From NCBI RefSeq assembly GCF_924101635.2, contig NZ_CAKMAA020000056.1:1-64000 (forward strand): a DNA stretch of 64,000 bases. Reading direction: 5' to 3'. Within the stretch, counting starts at the first letter, position 1, and each line of letters begins with the position of its first letter. A program made the translations under genes and the position numbers. The DNA comes from Candidatus Nitrotoga sp. HW29 (GTDB lineage Bacteria > Pseudomonadota > Gammaproteobacteria > Burkholderiales > Gallionellaceae). The notes below the pieces were generated by a model that saw nothing but the letters and a program-made list of their open reading frames with translations, made no database searches and had not been told where the DNA came from. This document shows, piece after piece, positions 43,023 to 53,843 of this stretch.

Positions 43023-45769
43023 AATATTATTGTTGTGATCAGCGCCGCCGTGAAGTAGTAAAGTTAAATGGCACCCTCAACGGCCTGGAATATCTGGAGG
43101 TGCATGACAGCGGTATTCCCGGAGACTCTACACGCCAGCGCACACTGTTTGTGAAATTTTTGCGGGCAGTGCCCGCCACGCTTGGTAAGAATAACTTCCG
43201 CATCGAAGGCGGCGAACGCATCAAGAGTGTGGACATCGAGTGGGTTACGATCGCCAATGCGCTGCCCGCCAGTGAGCCGCCTGGCCTCGTTGATGGTTTT
43301 GCGCCTCTCGATAAATTTATGGTGATCCGCACCAAGATTTACGGAGATTTTTCGCTGTATACGCTACGCCTGCTGAGTGGACCCGGTAACGACACACCGC
43401 CGGCTGGTTTTGATCCGCGCTTGAGCGAAATTCAATTCTCATTCAAGGTGCAATGCGAATCGGATTTTGATTGCGCCAGCGTTACGCCTTGTCCTACGCC
43501 GCCGGCGACGAATCCGCGCCTCGATTATCTCGCGAAGGATTACGCCAGCTTCCGTCGTCTGATGCTGGACCGCATGAGTGTACTCATGCCGGACTGGAAT
43601 AGCCGCAATGCCGCCGATATCGGTGTAACTTTGGTGGAAATGCTGGCCTATGTAGGCGATCAGCTGTCCTATCAGCAGGACGCCGTCGCTACCGAAGCTT
43701 ATCTTGCTACCGCGCGCAAACGCATCTCACTGCGCCGCCATGCACGACTGGTGGATTACAGGGTGCACGAAGGCTGCAATGCCCGTGTGTGGGTGCAACT
43801 ATTCGTCAATGACGATGGTGTAAACATCCCACGCGGCACACCGCTGCTCACGCGCGTGCCTAACACACCCGAGCGTATCGCCCCGTCCGGCGACCAACTA
43901 CGTGATGCCTTAGCTAACGGTGCGCTGGTATTCGAGACGGTGGAAGATACCCTGCTTTATCAGGATCACGAACGCATTAGTTTCTACTCCTGGGGCGAGC
44001 GCGAATGTTGTCTGCCCAAGGGGGCGATGCGCGCGACGCTCAGAGGGCATTCCCCTAATCTTAAGGCAGGTGACGTGTTGGTGTTTGCGGAAGAATTGGG
44101 CCCGCGTACCGGATTTGCTACAGATGCCGACCGTGCGCATCGATGGGCGGTACGTCTCACCGATGTGCGTTTGGATAGCGATCCCAGCGGGGGATTATTC
44201 CTGCCGGTACCCAACAATAATCCGCTGGATGTTACCGAGATCCGCTGGGCAGAACAGGATGCACTACCGTTTCCATTATGCCTGTCGACCATCACCGACC
44301 TGGATCACGGTGCGACTTATCTCGGTGAGGTGAGCGCGGCCTACGGCAACATCGTGCTGGCCGATCATGGCCGCACCCTGACGGGTGAAGACTTGGGTGC
44401 CGTGTCCACCTCCCAACTCACCCTTACATCCAAGAGTGACGTATTAAGTTGCAAGCGTCCGCCTTTGCAGGCTGTGCCGCCTCGTTTCCGGCCGCGACTT
44501 GCGGAACGTCCGCTCACTCATGCCTTGCCGCTCACAGCTTCGCCGTTATTCGGCTTTACCGCGACAGCGGCCATCGTCACCGCGTTGCAGACCCGTAGTT
44601 TCACACCGGCACTGCACGATGCTTTGCAGGCGCAGGGCGTGCTGTTGCAGGCGGGGCCGGTGGTGGTGCAAGGCGGCGATGGCATGTGGTCGGTGTCTGA
44701 CGGCGTGAGCGTCTATCGCTTACGATTGGACAGCGGTCAGGTACAAGTGTCGCCGCTGGCCGATGCTGCCGTATTGATCACCGCCGCCGAGCCACAGCGT
44801 GCCCGCCCCGCCATTTCTCTCGCCAGCAATTTTCAGGGCACGCCGGATACTTGGTTGCCGCGTTCCGATCTGCTTGCCAGCGATGCCGAGGCGAGCGAGT
44901 TTGTGGTGGAGAGTGAACACGACGGCAGCGCTTTGCTGCGTTTCGGCGACGATTATCACGGCAAGCGTCCCGACGTCAGCACTACATTTAGCGCGAGTTA
45001 TCGCGTTGGCAACGGCGTGGCGGGCAACATCGGCCTGGAGTCCATCGCGCACATCGTCAGCAACGATGCGCGACTGTTGCGCGCGTCGAATCCACTACCG
45101 GCGCAAGGTGGCAGTGATCCTGAGAAGGCCGAGGACATCAGGCGCGATGCACCGGAAGCCTTTCGCACTCAGGAACGCGCGGTTACCCCCGAAGATTATG
45201 CTGAAGTTACGGAACGTCATCCCAGCGTGCAGCGCGCTGCCGCCACCTTTCGCTGGACCGGCAGTTGGTACACGGTGTTTCTTACCGTCGATCGCAAGGG
45301 TGGCGGTGAAGTGGATGCGGTCTATGAGCAAACCATACGCGACCACGTCGAGCGCTATCGTATGGCGGGCTATGATTTGGAGGTAAATGGCCCGAGTTAT
45401 GTGCCCTTGCTTCTGGAAATGACGGTATGCGTTAAACCGGATTATTTCCGTGCCGATGTGCGTGCCGCGCTGATGCGCGTATTTAGCCGCGGCTGGCTGG
45501 ACGACGGCACGCCTGCTTTGTTCCATCCTGATAATTTCAGCTTCGGTCAGCCGGTTTATCTCAGCGCGCTTTATGAAGCGGCACAGACGATACAAGGCGT
45601 GGCCTCGGTGGTGATTAATACCTTCCAGCGTTTGCGTGCGCCACCCGACTCCAAGCCCATGGATGACGGCGTGCTGGCAATTGGACGCTTGGAGATCGCG
45701 CGACTGGATAATGATCTCAACTTCCCTGAACGGGGTGTATTGAAGCTCTCGATAGGAGGCGGCAAATGA
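43019..45769 (+). CDS. Baseplate wedge protein J-type 1 (Afp11-like)
   Basis: A 916-residue putative baseplate assembly protein. N-terminal CCDQRRR, then about residue 170 RLDYLAKDYASFRRLMLDRM and GVTLVEMLAYVGDQLSYQQD, and near 640-740 the J-like module (LLRFGDDYHGKRP, RVGNGVAGNIGLESI, RAVTPEDYAEVTERHPSVQR). It forms the baseplate wedge with the second J-type gene. ATGA overlaps on both sides. Confidence 0.93.
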   Translation: MKYYCCDQRRREVVKLNGTLNGLEYLEVHDSGIPGDSTRQRTLFVKFLRAVPATLGKNNFRIEGGERIKSVDIEWVTIANALPASEPPGLVDGFAPLDKFMVIRTKIYGDFSLYTLRLLSGPGNDTPPAGFDPRLSEIQFSFKVQCESDFDCASVTPCPTPPATNPRLDYLAKDYASFRRLMLDRMSVLMPDWNSRNAADIGVTLVEMLAYVGDQLSYQQDAVATEAYLATARKRISLRRHARLVDYRVHEGCNARVWVQLFVNDDGVNIPRGTPLLTRVPNTPERIAPSGDQLRDALANGALVFETVEDTLLYQDHERISFYSWGERECCLPKGAMRATLRGHSPNLKAGDVLVFAEELGPRTGFATDADRAHRWAVRLTDVRLDSDPSGGLFLPVPNNNPLDVTEIRWAEQDALPFPLCLSTITDLDHGATYLGEVSAAYGNIVLADHGRTLTGEDLGAVSTSQLTLTSKSDVLSCKRPPLQAVPPRFRPRLAERPLTHALPLTASPLFGFTATAAIVTALQTRSFTPALHDALQAQGVLLQAGPVVVQGGDGMWSVSDGVSVYRLRLDSGQVQVSPLADAAVLITAAEPQRARPAISLASNFQGTPDTWLPRSDLLASDAEASEFVVESEHDGSALLRFGDDYHGKRPDVSTTFSASYRVGNGVAGNIGLESIAHIVSNDARLLRASNPLPAQGGSDPEKAEDIRRDAPEAFRTQERAVTPEDYAEVTERHPSVQRAAATFRWTGSWYTVFLTVDRKGGGEVDAVYEQTIRDHVERYRMAGYDLEVNGPSYVPLLLEMTVCVKPDYFRADVRAALMRVFSRGWLDDGTPALFHPDNFSFGQPVYLSALYEAAQTIQGVASVVINTFQRLRAPPDSKPMDDGVLAIGRLEIARLDNDLNFPERGVLKLSIGGGK

Positions 45770-48306
45770 GCGGCGAAGAACAATCATCGCAAGACGCGTG
45801 CGGTTGTTGCGCGGGTGTGGGCATCCAGGCACCGGCGCTGCTCTACAACCGTCCGGGGCTGGCGGCCATCGCCTATCGCATCGGCACGCACAGCGAGGTA
45901 CTGGCTAGTATGCAGGCGCGGCTGTCGTCGCAGGAGTATCCGGCGCTGTCGAAATTGCGTACCCGCGACAGCGATGATTTTTCCATCGCGCTGCTGGACG
46001 CCTATGCCTGCATGGCCGACGTGCTGAGTTTCTATCAGGAGCGTCTCGCCAATGAATCGTATTTGCGCACGTCAAGCGAACGTCTGTCGTTGAGCGAATT
46101 GGCGCGACTGATCGGTTATCGTCTCAAACCCGGCGTTGCCGCGGAGACCTATCTCGCTTTCACACTGCAAGAGCCGCCGCCACAACCCGTGAGCAGCGAT
46201 CCCAAGCAGGCTACCGGCGTGCCCGACAAGGTGAATCTGGACATCGGTATCAAGGTGCAAAGCATACCCGGCCCCGACGAAAAACCGCAAACCTTCGAGA
46301 CAGTCGAGCGTATTGAAGCGCGACCGGCATGGAACGTGCTGCTGCCGAAAATGCACGAGATGAAACTGCCGGTATTCGGCACCAAGGTCGTTTATCTACA
46401 GGGTACCGCGACGCAGCTTAAGGCCGGTGACGCGCTGCTGTTCGTCGGCACGGAACGTGAAAACAATACCGGCAACGAGAACTGGGATTTCCGCCGCATC
46501 CAAAGAGTGGTGCTCGACAGCACTGCAGATCGTACCATCGTCACGCTGGATCACGGCTTGGGTACCGCCTTACCTTACGTCGCGCCAGCGGCTGACCCCA
46601 AGGTTTACGTGCTGCGCCAGCGCGCCTCGCTGTTCGGTTATAACGCCCCCGACTGGCGCGCGATGTCCGCCGCGGTCAAGCAGGGCTACTTGAACCGTGC
46701 CCACACCGCCACGGATATACAATGGCCGGGATTCAAAATCACCGATATCTCCGGTGGGCCGGTCGACAGTGCCCACACCTTGCATCTGGACGCACTCTAT
46801 CCGCAGGTTGTGCGCAACAGCTGGCTGGTGCTGTCCGTCCCCGAGTATCAGGAGCTGTATCAAGTTAAAACTGCGGGCGAAGATGCCCGCGCCAATTTCA
46901 CCCTCACCAGCAAGGTGACCCGGTTGACGGTGAAAGGTGAGAACCTGAACGAGATTTTCAACGAGCGGTTACGCGAGACGGCGGTGTTCGCCCATAGTGA
47001 AAAACTGACGCTGGCGGAAACGCCGATCACCGCGGACGTGTCGGGGGACTTCCTGCGCGTCGATCGCAAGGTGGAAGAGCTTGCACCCGGACGCAAGATG
47101 ATTCTCAGCGGCACCACCATTGCCGGCGATGAAGTGAGTGAAGTGCTGACGCTGTTGAGCACCGAAGCGGACGGCAATACCAGCAAACTATTTTTTACCG
47201 CCTCGTTACAACATCAATACCGACGCGACACTGTCAAACTTTATGCCAACGTCGCGCTCGCCACCCACGGCGAGACCGTGAATCAGATTCTCGGCAGTGG
47301 CGCGGCGCGACTTTCACATCAACGCTACACTCTCAAACATACACCGCTCACCTTCGTTGGTGCCGAGAACGAGACCGGCGCCGAGGCGGCATTGGAAGTG
47401 CGAGTCAACGATATCCGTTGGCACGAGACGCCCACTTTCTACCAGGCCGGTGCCAATGATCGCTCTTATGTGCTGCGCGTGGAGGAGGACGGAGCGGGGA
47501 CTATCCAGTTCGGTGACGGCCGTCACGGCGCGCGCCTGCCGACTGGTCAGGATAATCTGCGCGCCGTTTATCGCAAGGGCATCGGTACCGCGGGTAATCT
47601 GCAAGCCGGGCAACTCTCGCAACTGCTCTCGCGTCCGTTGGGTTTGAAAGTGGTGAGCAACCCGTTGCCTGCCGCAGGCGGCGTGAATGCGGATAGTGCA
47701 GCCCATGCTCGGCGCAACATGCCGCTAGGTGTGCGCACACTCGGGCGCGTGGTCTCGGTACAGGATTATGAAGATTACGCGCTCGCATTCACGGGTATCG
47801 CCAAGACCCAAGCCACCGTGCTCAATACCCGTGCCGGGCGCACTGTATTCATCACCGTCGCTGGCGATAACGGTGTTCAACCACCGGATTTGACTCTCAC
47901 CAAACTGCTCAATACTCTCAAGCAAAATGGCGACCCGCTGGTGCACTGCGAAACGAAGGCCTACAACGAGGCGACGTTTCATTTGGCACTGCGCATCAAA
48001 TGTGATCCCGATCACGAGGGTAAGAAAGTGCTGGTCGACGTCGAGACTGCATTGCGCGTCGCTTTTTCCTTCGACGCACGCGACTTCGGCCAGGTTGTCT
48101 CTCGCTCGGAGATTATCGCCATTGCGCAGACGGTGCAGGGCGTGTTGGGCGTGGATCTGGATCGTTTCTATCGTGGCACCACGATCACGCTGGAACAGCG
48201 ACTGACACCGACCGCCGCGGTGGTCGATGCGCAACGTAATGGCATTGCCGCCGAAATATTGTTGCTCGACACCGGTCCATTCGATTATCTGGAGGAGATG
48301 CCGTGA
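45766..48306 (+). CDS. Baseplate wedge protein J-type 2
   Basis: An 846-residue protein of the same large baseplate family. ALLYNRPGLAAIAYRIGTHS, LLDAYACMADVLSFYQERLA and ESYLRTSSERLSLSELARLI mark the N-domain; IQFGDGRHGARLPTGQDNLR, AVYRKGIGTAGNL and RVVSVQDYEDYALAFTGI the J-like core. Its N-terminus has a DACGCCAG cysteine patch, echoing the CC of the previous protein. It probably forms heterodimeric wedges with it. Confidence 0.92.
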   Translation: MSGEEQSSQDACGCCAGVGIQAPALLYNRPGLAAIAYRIGTHSEVLASMQARLSSQEYPALSKLRTRDSDDFSIALLDAYACMADVLSFYQERLANESYLRTSSERLSLSELARLIGYRLKPGVAAETYLAFTLQEPPPQPVSSDPKQATGVPDKVNLDIGIKVQSIPGPDEKPQTFETVERIEARPAWNVLLPKMHEMKLPVFGTKVVYLQGTATQLKAGDALLFVGTERENNTGNENWDFRRIQRVVLDSTADRTIVTLDHGLGTALPYVAPAADPKVYVLRQRASLFGYNAPDWRAMSAAVKQGYLNRAHTATDIQWPGFKITDISGGPVDSAHTLHLDALYPQVVRNSWLVLSVPEYQELYQVKTAGEDARANFTLTSKVTRLTVKGENLNEIFNERLRETAVFAHSEKLTLAETPITADVSGDFLRVDRKVEELAPGRKMILSGTTIAGDEVSEVLTLLSTEADGNTSKLFFTASLQHQYRRDTVKLYANVALATHGETVNQILGSGAARLSHQRYTLKHTPLTFVGAENETGAEAALEVRVNDIRWHETPTFYQAGANDRSYVLRVEEDGAGTIQFGDGRHGARLPTGQDNLRAVYRKGIGTAGNLQAGQLSQLLSRPLGLKVVSNPLPAAGGVNADSAAHARRNMPLGVRTLGRVVSVQDYEDYALAFTGIAKTQATVLNTRAGRTVFITVAGDNGVQPPDLTLTKLLNTLKQNGDPLVHCETKAYNEATFHLALRIKCDPDHEGKKVLVDVETALRVAFSFDARDFGQVVSRSEIIAIAQTVQGVLGVDLDRFYRGTTITLEQRLTPTAAVVDAQRNGIAAEILLLDTGPFDYLEEMP

Positions 48307-50363
48307 ACACGACCGCCGACCGCCTCTACGAACTGCTGCCCGCCATCCATCGCATCCGTGATGCGGAGCAAGGCTATCCGTTGCGCGAACTGCTCGCCGT
48401 TATTGCCGAGCAGGTAGCCGCCATGGAAGAAAATCTCGAACAACTCTACGACGACCAATTCATCGAAACCTGCGCGCCGTGGGTAGCGCCCTATATCGGT
48501 GATCTCATTGGCTATCGCACCCTGCATGGTGTGGTGCCTAATGTAGCCTCGCCGCGCGCTGACGTGGCCAACACCATCCGCTATCGCCGTCGCAAGGGCA
48601 CGGCATCGATGCTTGAGCAACTGGCGCGCGATGTCACTGGCTGGCCGGCACGGGCGGTGGAATTCTTTCAGCTGCTGGGCTGGACGCAGAACATGAATCA
48701 TCTGCGTACCCATGCGCACTACGCACCAAATTTGCGCAACCGGGAAAAACTGCACTGGCGCGACACCGCCTTCGACACCATCGCCCACACCGTGGACGTG
48801 CGACGAATCGGCATGGGCACCGGCGCTGCGCGTCACAATATTCCCAACATCGGTCTTTATTTGTGGCGGGTACGTGCGTTTCCGCTCACCCGATCGCAGG
48901 CCGTGGCTGATCCAGATATTGGTGGCGGACTGCGCTTCCGCTTCAATCCGTTGGGTACCGACATGGCGCTTTACAATACGCCGGAGACGGAAGAAGAGAT
49001 CAGTCATTTGGCCGAGCCGCGCAATGTGCCGATGCCGCTCGCGCGCCGTTGGCTCAAGGCCCATCTTGACGACTACTACGGTCCGGGCAAGAGTTTGTGG
49101 CTGGAACTGGACGGTAATCCACCGCAATTAATTGCGCGCAACAATATCTGCATCTGCGATCTCAGCGACATCAAGGACGGCGGCGGCAATGTCATCGCCT
49201 GGGCGCACCAGCCTGCTGCCGGTTCCGGGCTGGTGTCCATCGATCCGGTACTGGGCCGCATCGCTTTCGCTGACGCGCCGGCCGCTGCACCGCTGGTGAG
49301 CTTTCATTACGGCTTCACTATCGCCATCGGGGGCGGCGAATATGAACGTGGCGAACCCGCTGTTGCTGTTACGCCGGTGCAAGCTGTGCAGGGTGGCGCG
49401 GCGCTGCAACCGGCGCTCAACTTGGTGCAAAACGGCGGCACGGTGGAAGTGCTTGACAGCCGCCGTTATGTAGAGACGCCCTCAATCACCGTGAATGCCG
49501 GTAAGACGGTCGTGTTGCGTGCGGTAAATGGCGCACGTCCACTGCTGGCGGCGAGTGGCGACATCACGCTCACACTCGGCGCAGAGGCTACGTTGATCCT
49601 TGACGGCTGGGTAATCAGCGGCGGCACACTCATAATGGCCGCCTTCCCCGATACTCAACCGCGTTATCTCGTGCTGCGCGATTGCACTTTGGTACCCGGC
49701 CCACGCACCAAAGGCGATGGATCACCGCCACAAGCAGATGATCCTGGCTTGGTGGTCAGCCATGCCTTCGCCAAGATAGAGTTGGAACGCTGCATCACCG
49801 CGCCGCTGCATATTGCCGCCGATGCCGAAGTCTCATTACGCGAATGCATCGTGGATGCAACTGCGCAAAATTTCATCGCCTACCGTGGCCCCGGCGCCGA
49901 CGCACTTGCAGAAGGCGGTGCGCTTACGCTGGAAAGTTGTACCGTGATCGGTAAGGTTCACACCCGACAATTGACGCTGGCCAGCGATTGTCTTTTCGTC
50001 GCCGCGCTAAGCAGTGGCAGTGATCCGTGGAAAGCGCCGCTTTGGGCTGAACGCCGCCAACAAGGCTGCATACGTTTTTCCTATATACCGCCTGGCTCGC
50101 GCACACCGTCCCGTTATCACTGCCAACCTGAGAATAATGGCCAGCAGATAGGGCCGCAATTTACTTCGTTGCATTATGGTGATCCCGGTTATTGTCAGTT
50201 GCTACAAAGCACCTCGGACAAGATACGTCGTGGTGCCCATGATGAGAGCGAGATGGGTGTACTGCATGGTTTGTATCAACCGCAACGTGAAACCAATTTG
50301 CGCGTAAGGCTGGAAGAATATCTACGCTTTGGCTTGGAAGCGGGATTGATCTACGGAAGCTAA
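48303..50363 (+). CDS. gpI-like tail protein with beta-helix extension
   Basis: A 686-residue protein with GTG start inside the previous TGA. Residues 1-125 are like P2 gpI (YELLPAIHRIRDAEQGYPLR, LIGYRTLHGVVPN, RRRKGTASMLEQLARDVTGW). Residues about 355-600 look like a right-handed beta-helix (PSITVNAGKTVVLRAVNG, DITLTLGAEATLILDGWVIS). It connects the baseplate with a fiber or receptor part. Confidence 0.88.
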   Translation: MNTTADRLYELLPAIHRIRDAEQGYPLRELLAVIAEQVAAMEENLEQLYDDQFIETCAPWVAPYIGDLIGYRTLHGVVPNVASPRADVANTIRYRRRKGTASMLEQLARDVTGWPARAVEFFQLLGWTQNMNHLRTHAHYAPNLRNREKLHWRDTAFDTIAHTVDVRRIGMGTGAARHNIPNIGLYLWRVRAFPLTRSQAVADPDIGGGLRFRFNPLGTDMALYNTPETEEEISHLAEPRNVPMPLARRWLKAHLDDYYGPGKSLWLELDGNPPQLIARNNICICDLSDIKDGGGNVIAWAHQPAAGSGLVSIDPVLGRIAFADAPAAAPLVSFHYGFTIAIGGGEYERGEPAVAVTPVQAVQGGAALQPALNLVQNGGTVEVLDSRRYVETPSITVNAGKTVVLRAVNGARPLLAASGDITLTLGAEATLILDGWVISGGTLIMAAFPDTQPRYLVLRDCTLVPGPRTKGDGSPPQADDPGLVVSHAFAKIELERCITAPLHIAADAEVSLRECIVDATAQNFIAYRGPGADALAEGGALTLESCTVIGKVHTRQLTLASDCLFVAALSSGSDPWKAPLWAERRQQGCIRFSYIPPGSRTPSRYHCQPENNGQQIGPQFTSLHYGDPGYCQLLQSTSDKIRRGAHDESEMGVLHGLYQPQRETNLRVRLEEYLRFGLEAGLIYGS

Positions 50364-50396
50364 GAGCGGCATTGCCGCCACAATAAGGAGAAAGTC

Positions 50397-53300
50397 ATGA
50401 GTGGAGATTACAGCCGAGTTCGATTCGATCCCCGCATCGACTTGTCCGGCGTTTTGATGCAGCAAGGGCGCGTGCAACTGGACTCGGATTGGAATGAGTG
50501 GGTGGCGGTGCTGGACAGACGCTTGCGCGCCGAGAGTGTGGATACGCTCGGCGTGCATGTTACGCCGGGAATTACCGGCGTGGCGGTGGTCTCGCCGCAG
50601 ACGCCGGACGCCTTCAAGATCGAGGCTGCTGGTGGAAACATTAGCATCGGTCGCGGTCGCATGTATGTGGATGGGCTGTTGGCGGAAAATCACGGCGGCG
50701 GCGCGGTTGAGTTCGATCCTGTACTCGCCGAACTGAGAGGAAAAACGGCGCTGGCGTACAACTTGCAGCCGTATTTTCCTGCGCCGCCAGCCTTGCCCGG
50801 CGGCGGACCGCACCTCGCCTATCTCGAAGTCTGGCAGCGCGAGGTCACTTATCTTCAGCAAGCTAATCTGGTGGAAAGCGCCGTGGGCGTGGACACCACC
50901 ACGCGTCTGCAAACTGTCTGGCAGGTGCGCTTGCTGGCCAATGTCAGTGGCGCCAACTGCACCACACCCGATACCACGGTAGCGGGTTGGCAGGCACTTT
51001 CCCTCCCTTCCGGCGGTCGCATGTCCATCAAGGCGGAGGGCGTTCCACCCGATCTCGATCCATGTGAACTGCCGCCCGGCGGGGGTTATCGCGGACTGGA
51101 GAATCAGCTCTATCGTATCGAGATTCACGATGGCGGCGTCGTGGGTGCGGCGAAGTTCAAATGGTCCCGCGACAACGCCAGCGTGGCGAGTAATGTAGTG
51201 GAAATTGTCTCTCAGACCGCGACCAGCACTGAACTCAAATTAGCCAGCCTGGGCCGTGACGCGGTACTGCGTTTTAATACCGGTGACTGGGTAGAGATAC
51301 TCGACGACCGGCGTGAACTCAGTGGTGAAAACGGCGATCCTGCGCTGCGCCGCGGCGTGATGCGCAAAATCAGCGTCGACGACGCCAAGCAAATCATCAC
51401 CTTCTCACCCGCGTTGCCCGCGAATCTCATTCCCGGCGGCGGCCTCGATACCCTGGACTCCCGCCACACCCGTGTGCGGCGCTGGGATCAGAAGGGCACA
51501 GTGCGCGACGCCAACAATAATGTCATCGTCAATCTCGACGCGGCCGGCAGCACCGGCTTGATCCCGATACCGGCGGCGGGCGTTTGGGTGGTGCTGGAAA
51601 ACGGAATTCAAATTCAATTCGGTCTCGACCCTTCAGGCGGTGGATTTCATTGCGGAGACTATTGGGTGTCCGCGGCACGCACCAATGACACTTCGGTAGA
51701 AACCTACACCCAAGCGCCGCCGCGCGGCATTCATCGCCACTATGCGCGGCTGTCCATTGTTACTTTTCCTGACGATGAAACCGACTGCCGTGTGAAATGG
51801 CCGCCCGAATGCGGCGGGTGCTGCACCATCAACGTCGCACCCGGTGAAAATATCCAGACCGCGATCGACTCGCTGCCGGACGAAGGTGGTTGCGTGTGCC
51901 TGAAAACGGGGGTGCACAACATTAATGCTACTATTCAGATACGCTCGTCACGCATTATTTTGCGCGGCGAGAGTCCGGGTTCTATTGTGCGTGGGGCAGC
52001 GTTAGCCAGAATCTTGCAGATCGGCGACGCCAGTTCACCGGTTAGTGACATCATTGTCGAGGGCATATGCTTTGAGGCCACAGCCGCTGCTGCCGATATT
52101 GGCGCGCTGCTGTATCTGGATAGTTGCACGCGGGTGCGGGTGGAGAACTGTGCGCTTGCCGTTGTGGCTTCTCCGCTGCAAGCACCGCCGCTCTATGTCG
52201 GCATCAATTTGAACGGCGTAACCGATGTCGATTTGATTGCCAATCGGCTGGACAATCTCTTGGTCGGCATTCTGAGCCAGGATTATCAGGGCGGTCTGCA
52301 TATCACTGATAATGCGATTGCAGGCATCACTGGTATGTTCCTCGGTCAGGCTGGCGGCTCCAACGGCCAATACGGTATCCGGATCGACACCGATCATACC
52401 CAAGCGTGCTGCATCGAGAATAACCGCATTCGCCATTTCTGGGTTGGCATTTCGCTGCTCCATAACGCCGCAGGTTCGCTCATATCCGGTAATCGTATTA
52501 GCCGTAGCGCCGGTATCACGCAAGATAACGTTCCATCTGATGTTGCACAAATGCGCAGCTACCTGGACTCTCGTTTCTACGCAATTGATATTGAGGCTTC
52601 TCGTTGTGAGGTGCGCGGTAACCAGATCGATCTGCTTTCCGCCGCATGGGGCGGTATTCGTGTCAGTGGTGACCACACAATTATCGGCGCCAACCTTTTG
52701 GAGGCGATCGTCAAAGTGGCTCAACCGGCGGTGCCCGTTGGCATCTATTGCCTCGCCGATGCGAAAAATGGTTTCAGTGCAGATCATATTGTGGTGAGTG
52801 ACAATCAATTGCTAGGTGTGCAATCGGGCATTATCGTCTCACGCGTCGCTTGCCCGGTCGTCGTTGGTAATCATATTGACGGTGCTGGTGCCGGATGGTA
52901 CGGCGTGCGGGTGGATGATTGTAGCGACAGTCGCATCGACAACAACGACCTGCGCGAAGTGTTTTTCGCCGTGCATCTTAGTGAGGGCGAACGCAATCGT
53001 ATAGTGAATAATCGCATCGATCAGGTAGGCGCCGGCATCACCGCCACACAGCAAACTAACTTGGAGATCAGTGATAATTTCCTGCAATCTTGCCTGCTTT
53101 TAGGCATGGTGATGTTCGTGCGTGGTACGACTGCGCTGCTTAAAAATCGGGTGCTTAACTGCGGTTACACCCCTAATTTTGCGATAGGTATAGGCGTGTA
53201 TGCTGAAGAGGTGTTGACGCCTTCTGGTGCACACCTGCGCATTGAAGATTGTGAGGTGCTTGACACTGGTATCTCTGCCGATGGTAGCCAGATTACTACT

Positions 53301-53831
53301 GGCAATGCCATCGGCATCGGTGGCTGGATGCCAGCTTGCCAGATCAGTGGCAACCGCATCGGTTATACCCAGCCCGTTATGCTCGAACCACTTAACGAAC
53401 ACCGTGCTCTGTTGCTTATCGGGCCGCTGGCAGTACGTTTCATTGGCGGCGCGGGCGAGTTCGCCTACATGTTCGGCAGTGCGCAGGTGAGTGATAATCA
53501 CTTCAGTGGACCGGGCCGCACTCATCTGGTGGAGTTTATGCGTGTTGTAATCAATGACAACATCGATTACCGGTTCGAGAAAGTGATTTTCAACAACAAT
53601 ATCTGCGACCATCTCAGCGCCGAAGCCAACCCGCGCGGCGCGAGCGTGCTTTTGTGGGGCGGACATCTGATCGCTATGGGTAATTACATCAAAGCTGCGG
53701 CCAACGTCAATGCCATGTCGCTGACTAATCGTCCCAAAATCGTACTCATGGGCAACATCACCACCGGGGATTACATCAATACCGGCACCGTCACGCCGTT
53801 GCCGATCATCAATTTCAACGTCAAAATTTAA
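50397..53831 (+). CDS. DUF6519 + parallel beta-helix fiber-like protein
   Basis: A 1144-residue protein. N-terminus MSGDYSRVRFDPRIDLSGVL and QQGRVQLDSDWNEW is the DUF6519 signature. A CGGCC motif (around 473-477) precedes IQTAIDSLPDEGGCVCLKTG, after which a long right-handed parallel beta-helix (PbH1/NosD-like repeats such as ENNRIRHFWVGISLL, ISGNRISRSAG) runs to near the end. It probably is a baseplate-attached fiber that binds a surface sugar, or a cage-like cover; no catalytic site is evident. AAGGAGAAAGTC precedes the ATG. Confidence 0.85.
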   Translation: MSGDYSRVRFDPRIDLSGVLMQQGRVQLDSDWNEWVAVLDRRLRAESVDTLGVHVTPGITGVAVVSPQTPDAFKIEAAGGNISIGRGRMYVDGLLAENHGGGAVEFDPVLAELRGKTALAYNLQPYFPAPPALPGGGPHLAYLEVWQREVTYLQQANLVESAVGVDTTTRLQTVWQVRLLANVSGANCTTPDTTVAGWQALSLPSGGRMSIKAEGVPPDLDPCELPPGGGYRGLENQLYRIEIHDGGVVGAAKFKWSRDNASVASNVVEIVSQTATSTELKLASLGRDAVLRFNTGDWVEILDDRRELSGENGDPALRRGVMRKISVDDAKQIITFSPALPANLIPGGGLDTLDSRHTRVRRWDQKGTVRDANNNVIVNLDAAGSTGLIPIPAAGVWVVLENGIQIQFGLDPSGGGFHCGDYWVSAARTNDTSVETYTQAPPRGIHRHYARLSIVTFPDDETDCRVKWPPECGGCCTINVAPGENIQTAIDSLPDEGGCVCLKTGVHNINATIQIRSSRIILRGESPGSIVRGAALARILQIGDASSPVSDIIVEGICFEATAAAADIGALLYLDSCTRVRVENCALAVVASPLQAPPLYVGINLNGVTDVDLIANRLDNLLVGILSQDYQGGLHITDNAIAGITGMFLGQAGGSNGQYGIRIDTDHTQACCIENNRIRHFWVGISLLHNAAGSLISGNRISRSAGITQDNVPSDVAQMRSYLDSRFYAIDIEASRCEVRGNQIDLLSAAWGGIRVSGDHTIIGANLLEAIVKVAQPAVPVGIYCLADAKNGFSADHIVVSDNQLLGVQSGIIVSRVACPVVVGNHIDGAGAGWYGVRVDDCSDSRIDNNDLREVFFAVHLSEGERNRIVNNRIDQVGAGITATQQTNLEISDNFLQSCLLLGMVMFVRGTTALLKNRVLNCGYTPNFAIGIGVYAEEVLTPSGAHLRIEDCEVLDTGISADGSQITTGNAIGIGGWMPACQISGNRIGYTQPVMLEPLNEHRALLLIGPLAVRFIGGAGEFAYMFGSAQVSDNHFSGPGRTHLVEFMRVVINDNIDYRFEKVIFNNNICDHLSAEANPRGASVLLWGGHLIAMGNYIKAAANVNAMSLTNRPKIVLMGNITTGDYINTGTVTPLPIINFNVKI

Positions 53832-53843
53832 GGGGTGTACAAC

